Source of the DNA: Stigmatella erecta
GTDB taxonomy: Bacteria > Myxococcota > Myxococcia > Myxococcales > Myxococcaceae
Direction of reading: 5' to 3'
Length of the DNA stretch: 64,000 bases
Assembly (NCBI RefSeq): GCF_900111745.1
Contig: NZ_FOIJ01000006.1
Location: 62,001-126,000, forward strand
In this document: positions 17,192-27,863 of the stretch, one piece after another
How the letters are laid out: every line of letters begins with the position of its first letter
Numbering within the stretch: position 1 is the first letter of the stretch
Made by a program: the position numbers and the translations under genes
Notes under the pieces: model-generated
The model's database searches: none
What the model was told of the DNA's origin: nothing
What the model saw: the letters and a program-made list of their open reading frames with translations, nothing else

Positions 17192-18358
17192 TCAGAAAGT
17201 TGAGGGCCGCCGGGGAGCCGCGAGTGAAAATCCGTGAGCCCGGGGCACGAAGCGCTGCAGCTGCATCGCCATGTGCGTGTCCACGCGCTCCAGGCGCAGC
17301 CCCATGCCCGCGGGGGACTGGAACGCCGAGCCGCGCCGCAGCGGGTTGGACCAGGCGACGAGGGCCTCCACCTGGGAGGGGGTGCGCTGGCCCGCGAGCA
17401 TCACCCGAAGCGACAGCCGCGTGCCGGCCCGGGCCGGGGTGAGGGTGCGCACGAAGAGCCCCTCGGGGCTGGCATCCGAGCTGAAGCCCGTGAGCGTGGA
17501 GCCGCTGCGCGCGGAGAACTCCACCACGGAGAACAGGGGCACGCGCTCGGCGGCGCGCACCGAGGAGAGCCCCGGGCAGATGCGCTCCAGCACCCGGGAC
17601 ACCAGCACCCCGGGCGTCAGGTGCCGCCGCTCCAGCAGCGGCCCGCCGGACAGTTCCTGGGCCCGGGCGTGCACCTCCGCGGGCTCCTCCACGCTGGAGA
17701 CCAGCACCAGGGGCTTGCGCGGGCAGAGGTCCCGGAGCCGGGCCGCCAGCGCCAGCCCATCGTCGGAGGTGAAGCTGCGCGACACGTCGACGACGAGGCT
17801 GTCCACCCGGGCCTCGTGCGCCGCGGCCTGCGCGAGCGCCTCCTTCGGGTGGCTCGTGCACAGCAGGTGGAAGCCCTCGTGCTGCAGCGCCCCGCCCAGG
17901 AACGCGCCCAGCGAGCGGCTGCCCTCGGCCAGCAGCACGCCGAAGCCCGCGGGGGGGCCCTGCCGGGCGTGCTCGCGCGCCGCGCGCACCGCCAGCACCT
18001 TGGCCGTCAGCGCCTCGAGGTCCACGGGCTTGGGCAGGAAGTCATCCGCGCCCGCGCGCGAGCAGAGCATCACCTCGTGCGGCGCGCTGGCGCCCGTGAG
18101 CATGACGACGGGCACGCCGCGCGCCGCGGGGTGGGCCTTCACCTGGCGGCACGCCTCGTCCCCCTGCATCCCCTCCATGCGCAGGTCCATCAGCACCAGC
18201 GCGGGCACCCGCTGCGCCAGCGCCTCCATGCAGGCCGCCCCACTCTCCAGCGGCACCGGCTCGCAGCCCAGACGGGACAGGTGGTCGCACACCATCGCAC
18301 GTGTCACCCGGCAGTCATCGACAACGAAGATCTCGTCCCGAGAGAAGAGCAATCCCAT
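17192..18358 (-). CDS. Response regulator: REC, degenerate REC, PilZ
   Basis: A 388-residue cytoplasmic regulator. The first receiver (about 8-120) is complete: acidic pair DD (14-15), phospho-acceptor Asp58 in LVLMDLR, Thr in MLTGAS, Lys in FLPKPVD. A second receiver-like domain (about 135-255) lacks a convincing set (LVVDVSRSFTSDD, VLVSSVEEP). The C-terminal PilZ domain (about 270-380) has the myxobacterial paralogue pattern FSSDASPEGLFVRT, including DxSxxG, but the RxxxR half of the c-di-GMP site is not intact (RVPLF). It may therefore bind c-di-GMP poorly. The start was chosen at MGLLFSRDE with GAGAGGGACC before it. It lies 138 bp after an Hsp70 gene on the same strand. Confidence 0.85.
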   Translation of the reverse strand: MGLLFSRDEIFVVDDCRVTRAMVCDHLSRLGCEPVPLESGAACMEALAQRVPALVLMDLRMEGMQGDEACRQVKAHPAARGVPVVMLTGASAPHEVMLCSRAGADDFLPKPVDLEALTAKVLAVRAAREHARQGPPAGFGVLLAEGSRSLGAFLGGALQHEGFHLLCTSHPKEALAQAAAHEARVDSLVVDVSRSFTSDDGLALAARLRDLCPRKPLVLVSSVEEPAEVHARAQELSGGPLLERRHLTPGVLVSRVLERICPGLSSVRAAERVPLFSVVEFSARSGSTLTGFSSDASPEGLFVRTLTPARAGTRLSLRVMLAGQRTPSQVEALVAWSNPLRRGSAFQSPAGMGLRLERVDTHMAMQLQRFVPRAHGFSLAAPRRPSTF

Positions 18359-18496
18359 GGTCCCTCTCGGTAGGACAGGCCCGGCCGAACCGCCATGCAT
18401 CCCCCAAGGCCCTCGGCAGGTCAGCCGCTCGCGGCCGTGCGCGGCACGACAGCCCGCGGCTTGAATTGCTGGGTGGTGAACAGTCCCGGGGGTGGA

Positions 18497-20317
18497 TCAG
18501 GCCGGACGGCCCGTGAGCACCGTGGTGAGCTGACGTGCGATATGGGCACACTGTTCGATGTTGCCGGCCTGGAGCGCGGCGCGGCCGTTGTCCAGCAGGC
18601 TGCGCATGGTGCCCACAGCGAAGCGGGCCTCGGCGCCCGGGCTCTCCTGGGCGGTGCGCTGGAGGATGCGCGAGAGCTTCTCGCCCCGCTCCATCAGCCG
18701 CCGCAGCAGCTCCTCCGCCCGGCGCCCGTCCTGCTGGGCCTGGACGCTGGCGTAGCGCGCCTGCTCGCGCGAGAGCGTCTGCGCCTCCGCCACCGGCAGG
18801 CTGTTGCGCGCCTCCAGCCGCACCTGCTCCACCCGGCCGCTCGACAGGTCCACCGCGCGCACCGAGAGCAGGCCTTCGCTGGAGAGCGTGAAGGTGACTT
18901 CCAGTTGGATGTCCGAGCGGTAGCCCACCTGGAGGTTGCGCAGCACCACCTCGCCCAGCTTGTGGTTCTCGTCCTGGAACTCGCCCTCGCCCTGGTAGAT
19001 GGGGATGCGCGCCTCGGCCTGGCCCGAGCGCCCGGGCAGGAAGATGTCGCGCGTCACCACCGGCACGTTCGTGTTCTTGGCGATGAGGCGCTTGACGCGC
19101 CCGCCCAGCACGCCGACGCCCAGCGACTGCCCCGCCACGTCCAGGAGCAGCGCCGCGCCGGACTGGGTGGCCAGCTCGTGGGCCTGCACCGCGGCCCCCA
19201 GCGCCACGGCCTCGTCCGGGTGGACGTCCGTGGTGGGCACCCGGCCGAAGAAGTCCTGCACCAGCCGCCGCACCAGCGGCACCCGCGTCATGCCGCCCAC
19301 CAGCAGCACCGCGTCCACCGAGCGGGGGCTCATCTTCGCCTCGCGCATCACCGCCTCGCACACCTCCAGGCAGCGGCGCGACAGCGGCTCGGACAGCGTC
19401 TCGAAGAAGCGGCGCGTGAGCACCGTCTCCACCTGGGTCCACCGCGGCGAGCCCAGCGCGGTGTGGTCCCCCAGCTCGCCCACGGAGATGAAGGCCTCCT
19501 CGAACTCGCTCAGCTCGCGCTTGGCCGCCTCCGCCGCCACCTTCAGCTTGCGCATCGAGGCCACGTCCTTGCCCACCGTCTCCCGGAAGGAGTCCTCCAC
19601 CTGCGCGAGCAGCCACTGGACGATGCGCTGATCGAAGTCCTCGCCCCCCAGCGCGGAGTCCCCCCCGGTGGCCTTCACCTCGAAGACGCCGTCCTTCACC
19701 TCCAGGATGGACACGTCGAAGGTGCCGCCCCCGAGATCGAACACCAGCGCGTTGCCCTCGAAGCCGCTCGCCAGCCCGTAGGCGAGCGCCGCCGCCGTGG
19801 GCTCGTTGACCAGCCGCATGACTTCCAGCCCCGCGATGGCGGCCGCCTCGCGCGTGGCCGAGCGCTGGTTGTCGTCATAGTGGGCAGGCACGGTGATGAC
19901 GCAGCGGCGCACCGGCCTGCCCAGGTCCGCCTCCGCGTCCAGCTTCAGCTCGCCCAGCACCATGGCGGCCACCTGGGTGACGGGCAGCGCCCGGCCCGCC
20001 AGGCGCACCCGCACATCCCCCGTGGGCCCGGGCAGCAGCGCAAAGGGCACCAGCAGCCGCGAGAGCTGCACCAGTTCCGGCGTGCAGCGCCGCCCCAGGA
20101 AGCGCTTGGTGGCCCACACCACCGCGTCCGGTTGGACTTCCGCCAGCCGCTGCGCGGCGAGCCCCACCGCGCGCGCCCCTTCCCGCGTCAGCCCCACGAT
20201 GGAGGGCGTCAGCCGCCCCCCCACCCGGGAGGGAATGAGGCGCGCCCGGCCTCGCTCCACCGTGGCCACGGCGCTGTTGGTGGTCCCCAGGTCAATCCCG
20301 ATGACAGGCTCTTGCAT
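18497..20317 (-). CDS. Hsp70/DnaK-family chaperone paralogue
   Basis: A 606-residue Hsp70. The ATPase domain has the phosphate-1 motif GIDLGTTNSAVA, phosphate-2 LVFDLGGGTFDVS and adenosine motif VLLVGGMTRVP. The substrate-binding beta-domain (about 380-500) contains VTRDIFLPGRSGQAEARIPIYQGE, and a helical lid follows. It is shorter than DnaK (about 640) and lacks the acidic C-terminal tail. The sequence departs from housekeeping DnaK (for example GRRCTPELVQLSRL) and no dnaJ or grpE is adjacent, so it is probably a specialised paralogue, as myxobacteria often carry (SglK and others). It is divergent from atpH across about 200 bp. Confidence 0.93.
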   Translation of the reverse strand: MQEPVIGIDLGTTNSAVATVERGRARLIPSRVGGRLTPSIVGLTREGARAVGLAAQRLAEVQPDAVVWATKRFLGRRCTPELVQLSRLLVPFALLPGPTGDVRVRLAGRALPVTQVAAMVLGELKLDAEADLGRPVRRCVITVPAHYDDNQRSATREAAAIAGLEVMRLVNEPTAAALAYGLASGFEGNALVFDLGGGTFDVSILEVKDGVFEVKATGGDSALGGEDFDQRIVQWLLAQVEDSFRETVGKDVASMRKLKVAAEAAKRELSEFEEAFISVGELGDHTALGSPRWTQVETVLTRRFFETLSEPLSRRCLEVCEAVMREAKMSPRSVDAVLLVGGMTRVPLVRRLVQDFFGRVPTTDVHPDEAVALGAAVQAHELATQSGAALLLDVAGQSLGVGVLGGRVKRLIAKNTNVPVVTRDIFLPGRSGQAEARIPIYQGEGEFQDENHKLGEVVLRNLQVGYRSDIQLEVTFTLSSEGLLSVRAVDLSSGRVEQVRLEARNSLPVAEAQTLSREQARYASVQAQQDGRRAEELLRRLMERGEKLSRILQRTAQESPGAEARFAVGTMRSLLDNGRAALQAGNIEQCAHIARQLTTVLTGRPA

Positions 20318-20521
20318 GACGGCTTCCCCCCCACGGAAGCCCTAGCTAAGGACTTCCCCCTTGCACGCCAAGTCATGCCTGTCGGGAATTACCTGGAAGA
20401 CAACCCTCCTCCCTCCCTGGAGGCGGAGCCCGCGTCACCCAGTGGAAAACGGAGGGCTCCGGGCTTCCGGCCGCCCCGGGCGTTGCCCCGCCGGGGAGGC
20501 CATGCTAAGGCCGCCGCCGCC

Positions 20522-21067
20522 ATGGTGAACGTGTCCATTGCCCGCCGTTACGCCCGCGCGCTTCTCGACGTCACCGCCGAGTCGCAGCGCACCGATGCCG
20601 TTGCCACGCAGCTGGATTCCCTCGTGAAGGCCTTCGAGAAGAGCCCCGAGCTGTCGGACGTGCTGCTCAATCCCGCCTACAGCCGCTCCCAGCGCGCCCA
20701 GGTGGTGGAGTCGCTGATCCAACTGGCCGGTAACCTGGACCCGATCCTGGCCAACACCCTGCGTCTCCTGGTGGAGCGCAACCGGCTCATCTACCTGCCG
20801 GACGTGGCGCGGGTGTTCCGCGAGCTGGCCGACGCGCGGGCCGGCCGGGTGCGGGGCCAGGTCACCAGCGCCGCCCCCCTGGCACCGGACACCCTGGAGC
20901 AGCTGCGCAAGACCCTCCAGCAGCTCACCCAGCGCGACGTCATCCTCGAGCAGAAGGTGGACCCGGCCCTGCTGGGCGGCGTGGCCGCGCAGGTGGGCAG
21001 CGTCCTCTATGACGGCAGCCTGCGCACCCAGCTGGAGCAGATGCGCCGCCAGCTCAAGCAGCAGTAG
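20522..21067 (+). CDS. atpH: ATP synthase F1 delta subunit
   Basis: A 181-residue delta (OSCP) subunit that joins the peripheral stalk to the top of the F1 alpha/beta ring. It begins with VSIARRYARALLDV and ends with the conserved segment KVDPALLGGVAAQVGSVLYDGSLRTQLEQMR. The length equals the family norm. Unusually the next plus-strand gene is not atpA but a PAS histidine kinase; atpA follows 1.8 kb later. No atpF is seen upstream, where the minus-strand Hsp70 begins, so delta is transcribed from its own promoter region between 20318 and 20521. Confidence 0.95.
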   Translation: MVNVSIARRYARALLDVTAESQRTDAVATQLDSLVKAFEKSPELSDVLLNPAYSRSQRAQVVESLIQLAGNLDPILANTLRLLVERNRLIYLPDVARVFRELADARAGRVRGQVTSAAPLAPDTLEQLRKTLQQLTQRDVILEQKVDPALLGGVAAQVGSVLYDGSLRTQLEQMRRQLKQQ

Positions 21068-21081
21068 CTGGGGCCTACCAG

Positions 21082-21110
21082 GGGGAGTGCCCGCCGGCGG
21101 GCTGCTCCCC
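21082..21110 (+). terminator. Hairpin after atpH
   Basis: Stem GGGGAG-tg-CCCGCC / GGCGGG-ctg-CTCCCC: twelve base pairs with a small internal mismatch, 15 bases past the atpH stop. No T-tract. It suggests that atpH transcription ends or pauses before the kinase gene. Confidence 0.5.
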
Positions 21111-21234
21111 TACGTACCAGGTCTGGCCCTACTCCCGCGCATCCGGGAAGCCCGGTATTTCCAGCGGAGTTCGAAGGCGCTATAGTGGGTCCGTCCCCCT
21201 TGGACCAAGCCCTCGAATCCAGGCCAATCTGCAC

Positions 21235-22698
21235 ATGGAGCAGCCCGTTTTTACCCGCCCCCTCGATGGGACACTGCTGCCCGCGGTGCCTGAAGACGGA
21301 CGGCCTTTCATTCAAGCCCTGCTGAATGCCCCAGGTTGGGCGCTTGGCTTCCTGGACCGGGAACTGCGCCTGCGGTGGGCCAACGACACCCTGGCCACCC
21401 TGGTGGGCCGGCCGCTGGCGTCCCAGCTGGGCCGCGCGGTGGGCGAGCTGTGGCCGGCGCTGTCCGGGCCCCTGATGGCGCTGTGCGCCCGGGCGCTCAA
21501 GGGGGAGGTCATCTCCGGCATGGCGCTGACGTGCACGACGCCCGAGGGCGCGGCGCTGCACCTCCGGGTGAGCCTCCTGCCCGCGGTGGCCGGCGGGCTG
21601 CAATCCGGCCTGACGCTGCTGGCGCAGGACGAGACGCAGCGGGTGCGCGAGCAGGACTTCCTGCAGCAGAGCGCCGAGTGCATGAAGTCGCTCGTGGACA
21701 TCTCCTGCGACGGGTACATCATCCACGATGGGGGCACGCTGCTGGATGTGAGCCGGGGCTGCGCCTCGCTCTTCGACAGCACGCCCGAGGAGCTGATCGG
21801 CGACCAGCTGATGAACTGGACCGCGCCGGAGTCCCGCCCCGTGTTCGCCGAGGCGGTGCGCAAGGGCACCGACACGCCCTATGAAGTCTTCGGCCTGCGC
21901 CGGGACGGCCGGCGCATCCCGCTCCAGGTGGTGGCCCGGGAGGTGGACTACCGCGGCCAGCGGGCCCGGCTGGTGGCCCTGTGGAACATCAGCGGCCACA
22001 AGGCGGCGCAGGAGGCCGCGGCGCGCGACGAGTCCTTCCGCGAGCAGCTCCTGGGCGTGGTGGGCCATGACCTGAGCGCGCCCCTGAAGTCGCTCTCCCT
22101 GGGGCTGAACAGCCTCCAGCAGGAGGGCAAGCTGGAGGATGGCCCGGCGCGCCAGCTCACCAGCGCCGCCCGGCGCATGGACCGGATGCTCCGGGAGCTG
22201 CTGGACTTCATCCGCGCCCGGATGACGGGCACCCTGCCGCTCAACCCCGCCCCCATGTCCCTGGAGACCGCCATGGCGCGCGCCATGGAGGAGCAGCAGA
22301 AGGTCCACCCGGAGCGCCCGCTCGTGCGCGCCATCGAGGGGGACCTCCGGGGCCAGTGGGACGAGACGCGGCTGACCCAGCTGCTGGAAATCCTGCTGTC
22401 CAACGCGCTCCAGCACAGCCCGTCGGGCAACCCGGTGGAGCTGAGCGCCAAGGGCCGCCAGGACGGCGTCACCGTGGCGGTGCTCGACAAGGGCCCCCCC
22501 CTGCTGCCCGAGGAGCACGAGGCGCTCTTCGAGCCGTTCCGCAAGGGCCGCAAGCAGGGCCGGGAGGGCATGGGCCTGGGGCTCTACCTCTCGCGGCGGA
22601 TCGCCGAGGCGCACGGGGGGCGCATCACCGTGGAGTCCTCGCTCGAGCGGGGCACGTGCTTCAAGGTCTGGCTGCCCCGCCAGGCCCCCGTGTACTGA
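21235..22698 (+). CDS. PAS-PAS sensor histidine kinase
   Basis: A 487-residue soluble histidine kinase without membrane segments. The first PAS-like domain is at about 25-130 (LLNAPGWALGFLDRELRLRW), the second at about 145-260 (DGYIIHDGGTLLDVSRG, typical PAS/S-box with ALWNISGHK at its end). HisKA follows with His278 in VVGHDLSAPLKSL. The HATPase_c domain has an N-box LLSNALQHSP, a G1 box AVLDKGPPLLP (with Pro-Pro in place of Gly-Leu, so degenerate) and a G2 box GMGLGLYLSRRIAEAHGG. No response regulator is adjacent, so it is an orphan kinase. It sits between atpH and atpA on the same strand, 167 bp after atpH and 168 bp before atpA. Confidence 0.9.
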   Translation: MEQPVFTRPLDGTLLPAVPEDGRPFIQALLNAPGWALGFLDRELRLRWANDTLATLVGRPLASQLGRAVGELWPALSGPLMALCARALKGEVISGMALTCTTPEGAALHLRVSLLPAVAGGLQSGLTLLAQDETQRVREQDFLQQSAECMKSLVDISCDGYIIHDGGTLLDVSRGCASLFDSTPEELIGDQLMNWTAPESRPVFAEAVRKGTDTPYEVFGLRRDGRRIPLQVVAREVDYRGQRARLVALWNISGHKAAQEAAARDESFREQLLGVVGHDLSAPLKSLSLGLNSLQQEGKLEDGPARQLTSAARRMDRMLRELLDFIRARMTGTLPLNPAPMSLETAMARAMEEQQKVHPERPLVRAIEGDLRGQWDETRLTQLLEILLSNALQHSPSGNPVELSAKGRQDGVTVAVLDKGPPLLPEEHEALFEPFRKGRKQGREGMGLGLYLSRRIAEAHGGRITVESSLERGTCFKVWLPRQAPVY

Positions 22699-22866
22699 GG
22701 GCCTTTCCGGGCGCGCGCCTCCTTATATGGGGCTTACCGGGCCAATAAGCGGCGGGGGCTGCTCCAACGGATCGCTTTGCGGTCCCCGGGGACGCATGTT
22801 AAGGGGCCCCCATTCAGGTTTCGCGGCGGCCCCGCCGAGGCCGCCCCAGCAAGGACGCAGACGCCC

Positions 22867-24414
<1,548 letters not shown>

Positions 24415-24443
24415 GCGGCCCCCCACACGCCTGAGGTTCCCCG

Positions 24444-24475
24444 AGCCCCGCGCTCCCTTCCTGGGAGGCGGGGCT
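24444..24475. terminator. Terminator hairpin between atpA and HAD gene
   Basis: Stem AGCCCCGC-g-CTCCC / GGGAG-GCGGGGCT around TTCCT: 13 pairs with one bulge, 30 bases after the atpA stop and 26 before the convergent HAD stop. A short T-rich tail (GGTGTTTCGG) follows on the plus strand. Probably serves both genes. Confidence 0.6.
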
Positions 24476-24500
24476 TGGTGTTTCGGAGCCTCCGCCCTGC

Positions 24501-25367
24501 TCAGCCCTGGAGGCGGGGCAGGATGGCGCGCAGGCTCCGGTCCGAGCCGCCGCGCGGCCCCAAAAGCTCCATCGCCTTCAGCTCGTACGGCAGCGCGTTG
24601 TCGCGCGCGACGAACTGCACGTGCGCGCCGAGCACCGCCGGCAGCGCCAGGTCCAGCTCGTAGATGTCGCCCGCCACCAGCGTGGACTCGGGCCCGGTGC
24701 CGGTGCTCTCCCAGATGCCGCTCAGGGCCTCGTAGTACGGCCCCCGCCGCAGGTAGACGGGGCGCGGCAGCAGCTCCTTCGCGAAGGAGAGCGTCTCGGG
24801 CACCGAGGAGAAGCGCGCATCCACGGCGGCCGGCGGCTGGATGAGGTACTTGCGCGCATCGCCCTTCACCTTCAGGCGCTCGCGCCCCTTCGGCGCCAGC
24901 CGGTCCAGCTTGGCATCCACCAGGTCCGTGTGCGCGTTGGTCACCACCCACACCGGCAGCCCCGTGGCGAGCAGCGCCTCCAGCACCTCCTTCGCCTCGG
25001 GCTTGAAGGCCGTGCCCGTGAGCTTGTAGGCCTCGCGGTACAGGCCCTGGAGCGCCTCGTCGCGCGGGGCCTGCTCCGGCATCACCCCGTAGCGGCTCAT
25101 CAGCTGGCGCGCCACGCAGTTGGACAGCAGGTAGGGGTCCGCCGTGGCGGGCGCCACCGTCCGGCCGCCAATGTCCCAGCCGAACGCGTGCGCCCCGGCG
25201 AGCACCGCCGCCTCCTCCTCGCGCCAGGCGGCCTCCACGGTGGCCTCGTCCCGGCCCAGCACCTCGCCCAGGTGGCGCTTGAAGTGGTGCACGAAGGGAG
25301 CCCCCTCCGCCGCCACGTCGGTGAAGGTTCCGTCGAAGTCCAGTACCACGCACCTGATGCCCATCAT
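24501..25367 (-). CDS. HAD-family hydrolase
   Basis: A soluble phosphatase-like protein of 288 residues (or 287 from the second ATG). The start is at one of two adjacent ATG codons, preceded by AGAGG. Motif I is VVLDFDGTFTD (nucleophile and acid/base Asp), motif II VVTNAHTD, motif IV VAGDIYELDLAL with the metal-binding GDxxxxD. The helical insertion between motif I and II (about 20-130) forms a C1-type cap. Substrates of such enzymes are small phosphorylated metabolites and cannot be predicted here. It faces atpA across a hairpin. Confidence 0.82.
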   Translation of the reverse strand: MMGIRCVVLDFDGTFTDVAAEGAPFVHHFKRHLGEVLGRDEATVEAAWREEEAAVLAGAHAFGWDIGGRTVAPATADPYLLSNCVARQLMSRYGVMPEQAPRDEALQGLYREAYKLTGTAFKPEAKEVLEALLATGLPVWVVTNAHTDLVDAKLDRLAPKGRERLKVKGDARKYLIQPPAAVDARFSSVPETLSFAKELLPRPVYLRRGPYYEALSGIWESTGTGPESTLVAGDIYELDLALPAVLGAHVQFVARDNALPYELKAMELLGPRGGSDRSLRAILPRLQG

Positions 25368-25606
25368 CCGTCCTCTGCGCTGCTCAAAGGGGGCAGTGCC
25401 CATACCACGTCATCCCACCGGGTGCGAAGCCCTGCCCCGGCGCCCCCCAGGCCGGGAGCGCGCGCCCCGGTGACGCACCGCGACGCGGCGCCGGGACACC
25501 GTTCCCCACCGCGCATGTGGCAGGGACGCACGAATCTTCGCCTTGCGGTGCACCCGCGCCTTGCCCTTAGGGTTGGGGCTCCAACCAATTGAAGGGAACG
25601 CCCGGC

Positions 25607-26452
25607 ATGGAGGAAGCCCGAACCGCGAGACGCGTGCGACGCCAGGCCTGGCGGCCCTGGGCCTTGCTGGGCGGCGTGGTGGCGCTGAGCGGGGCCGGCG
25701 GGGTGCTGGCGGTGAACTCCCTGTCGGCGCTGGAGGCCCGCAACGCCCAGCTGGAGCAGGAGGCGAACGAGTCCGAGGCCCGGGTGGCCGAGCTGCAGGC
25801 CCTGCGGGTGAGCATGGAGCGCCGGCTCCGGGTGCTGGAGCAGCAGCAGCAGGGCGCAGGCCTCCTCGCGGTGGACCCCCGGAAGGCCCGGGAGCAGAAC
25901 GCGCAGATGATGCGCCGGGAGACGGCCCGCCTGAACCTGACCACGGCCCTGAAGGACGAGCTGGCCCGGGGGGATGCCTGGCTCGACACGGTGGGCACCG
26001 AGGCCCTGCGCCTGGAGCTGTCCGAGCGGCTGCTCTTCGAGCCCGGCCAGTCCGGCCTCACGCCCCGGGGCACCGAGGTGCTGGGCCGGGCCGGGGGCGT
26101 GCTCGCCGCGGTGGAGGGCCACGCGGTGGAGGTGGCCGCCCACACCGATGAGCGGCCCCAGTCCTCGGAGGGCGAGGCGGGGGAGACGAGCTGGGAGCTG
26201 TCCACGGCGCGGGCCGCCACCGTCGTCCGCGCGCTCCACGAGGGCCCCGGCCGGCTCGCCCCGGAGCGGCTGAGCGCCACGGGCCACGCCTCCTTCCGGC
26301 CGGTGGTGCCCTCGGACTCGCCCGTGAACCGGCTGCGCAACCGGCGGGTGACGCTGCTGCTCCGCCCCCTGCCCGAGCCCCCGGCGGCACCAGGCCCTGC
26401 GCTCGCCCCGGCGTCCTCCCCCCCCGCCGGGAAGAAGACGGCCCTGCGCTGA
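25607..26452 (+). CDS. OmpA-family protein with coiled coil
   Basis: A 281-residue protein. The start at MEEARTARRVRRQ is preceded by AAGGGA. A positively charged N-terminus and one hydrophobic segment (WALLGGVVALSGAGGVLAV, about 16-34) act as anchor or uncleaved signal. A coiled coil follows (about 38-90, LEARNAQLEQEANESEARVAEL). Residues about 125-245 form an OmpA/MotB peptidoglycan-binding domain: LLFEPGQSGLTPRG, VAAHTDERP, ELSTARAATVVRAL, and SPVNRLRNRRVTLLL with the conserved Asn and Arg. A Pro-rich tail ends the chain. It likely links inner membrane or envelope complexes to the cell wall; no partner genes are adjacent. Confidence 0.8.
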   Translation: MEEARTARRVRRQAWRPWALLGGVVALSGAGGVLAVNSLSALEARNAQLEQEANESEARVAELQALRVSMERRLRVLEQQQQGAGLLAVDPRKAREQNAQMMRRETARLNLTTALKDELARGDAWLDTVGTEALRLELSERLLFEPGQSGLTPRGTEVLGRAGGVLAAVEGHAVEVAAHTDERPQSSEGEAGETSWELSTARAATVVRALHEGPGRLAPERLSATGHASFRPVVPSDSPVNRLRNRRVTLLLRPLPEPPAAPGPALAPASSPPAGKKTALR

Positions 26453-26453
26453 G

Positions 26454-27701
26454 TCACCCGCGCAGGGGCCGCACCTCGTCCGTGCGGGAGATGCGCAGCA
26501 GGGCCGGGAAGAGCCAGGCCCACAGCGCCACCACCACGCAGGTGCCCACGCCGCCCACCACCACCGAGGGCACCACGCCCAGCCACTGGGCCGTGGCCCC
26601 GGACTCGAAGTCGCCCAGCTCGTTGGAGGCCCCGATGAACACCATGTTCACGGCGCTCACCCGGCCGCGCATCTCCGCGGGGGTGGCCAGCTGCACCAGC
26701 GTCTGGCGAATCACCACGCTCACCATGTCCGCGGCCCCCAGCACCACCAGGGCCACGAGCGACAGCACCAGGTGGCGCGAGAGCCCGAAGAGCACCGTGG
26801 CCACGCCAAAGAGCGCCACGCACAGCAGCATCTTCACGCCCACGTTGCGCTGGAGCGGGAAGAAGGCCATCCACCCGGCCACGAGGATGGCGCCCACCGC
26901 CGGCGCGCTGCGCAGCAGGCCCAGCCCCCAGGGCCCCGTGTGCAGGATGTCCTGGGCGTAGATGGGCAAGAGGGCCACCGCCCCGCCGAGCAGCACCGCG
27001 AACAGGTCCAGCGAGATGGCCCCCAGCACCACCTTCTGCTTCCACACGTAGCGCAGCCCCGCCAGCAGCCGCTGCCAGGAGTTCACCGCCGGGTCCATGC
27101 GCCCGGTGTGCACCCGCATCGAGGCGAGCAGCAGCGCCGCGGCGGCCATCAGCCCGGCACACACCGCGTACACGCCCTGCGCGTGCAGCACGTCGTAGAG
27201 CACCCCGCCCACGGAGGGGCCGATGATGGTGCCCGCCTGGAAGAAGGTGGAGCTCCAGGCCACCGCGCTGGAGAGCTGATGCGGGGGCACCATGTGGGGC
27301 ACGAGCGACTGGCCCGCCGGCCCCGCGAAGGCACGCGCCACGCCCACGAGCACGAGCATCCCATAGAGGGGCCAGGTCTCCGTCACCCCGCCCCAGGCCA
27401 GCCCGAACAGGCCCAGCATCGCCACCACCATGGTGACGTAGCAGCCCAGGAGCACCTGGCGCCGGTCATACCGGTCCGCCACGTCCCCGGTGATGGGGGA
27501 CAGGAGGAACATGGGCAGGAACTGTGCGAGCCCCACGTACCCCAAGTCCAGGGGCCGGTGGGTGAGGCCGTAGACGTGAAGCCCCACGGCCACCGACAGC
27601 ATCTGCGCGCCCAACGTCATGAAGAGGCGGGCCGCCTGGTACAGCCGGAAGTCGCGGTGTGCGAAAGCGGAGCCCATCGGTGCCGGCAGGGCACTGTCCA
27701 T
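26454..27701 (-). CDS. Major facilitator superfamily transporter
   Basis: A 415-residue protein with 12 hydrophobic segments of the EntS/MFS_3 type. It starts AHRDFRLYQAARLFMTLGAQML. The loop 2-3 motif is DVADRYDRRQVLLG (the MFS motif A pattern DxxxRR). A second half repeats with PAEMRGRVSAVNMVF. The ATG at 27701 fits the protein family better than the upstream GTG; the Shine-Dalgarno is weak. Related transporters export siderophores or macrolides. Its stop codon abuts the convergent OmpA gene with a one-base gap, so the two transcripts must overlap. Confidence 0.88.
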   Translation of the reverse strand: MDSALPAPMGSAFAHRDFRLYQAARLFMTLGAQMLSVAVGLHVYGLTHRPLDLGYVGLAQFLPMFLLSPITGDVADRYDRRQVLLGCYVTMVVAMLGLFGLAWGGVTETWPLYGMLVLVGVARAFAGPAGQSLVPHMVPPHQLSSAVAWSSTFFQAGTIIGPSVGGVLYDVLHAQGVYAVCAGLMAAAALLLASMRVHTGRMDPAVNSWQRLLAGLRYVWKQKVVLGAISLDLFAVLLGGAVALLPIYAQDILHTGPWGLGLLRSAPAVGAILVAGWMAFFPLQRNVGVKMLLCVALFGVATVLFGLSRHLVLSLVALVVLGAADMVSVVIRQTLVQLATPAEMRGRVSAVNMVFIGASNELGDFESGATAQWLGVVPSVVVGGVGTCVVVALWAWLFPALLRISRTDEVRPLRG

Positions 27702-27863
27702 GGTGCCCACATACCCCCCGGACGCCCGTCCCACCAGCCCCGGACAACGGCTTGCCTGCCGGGTAAGCTCTGAAGTTTCTGCACGGGGACCGTGAATTTT
27801 TCAGGGCCGCTCGCCGTCTGGGAGGCCGGCGGTCCCCCCCATGGACCGCCAGGAGCCACCCCC

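Noticed and set aside
18395-20521. A long in-frame extension upstream of atpH.
   Set aside because: It covers the antisense of the Hsp70 gene. The AtpH family starts at MVNVSIARRYARALL.
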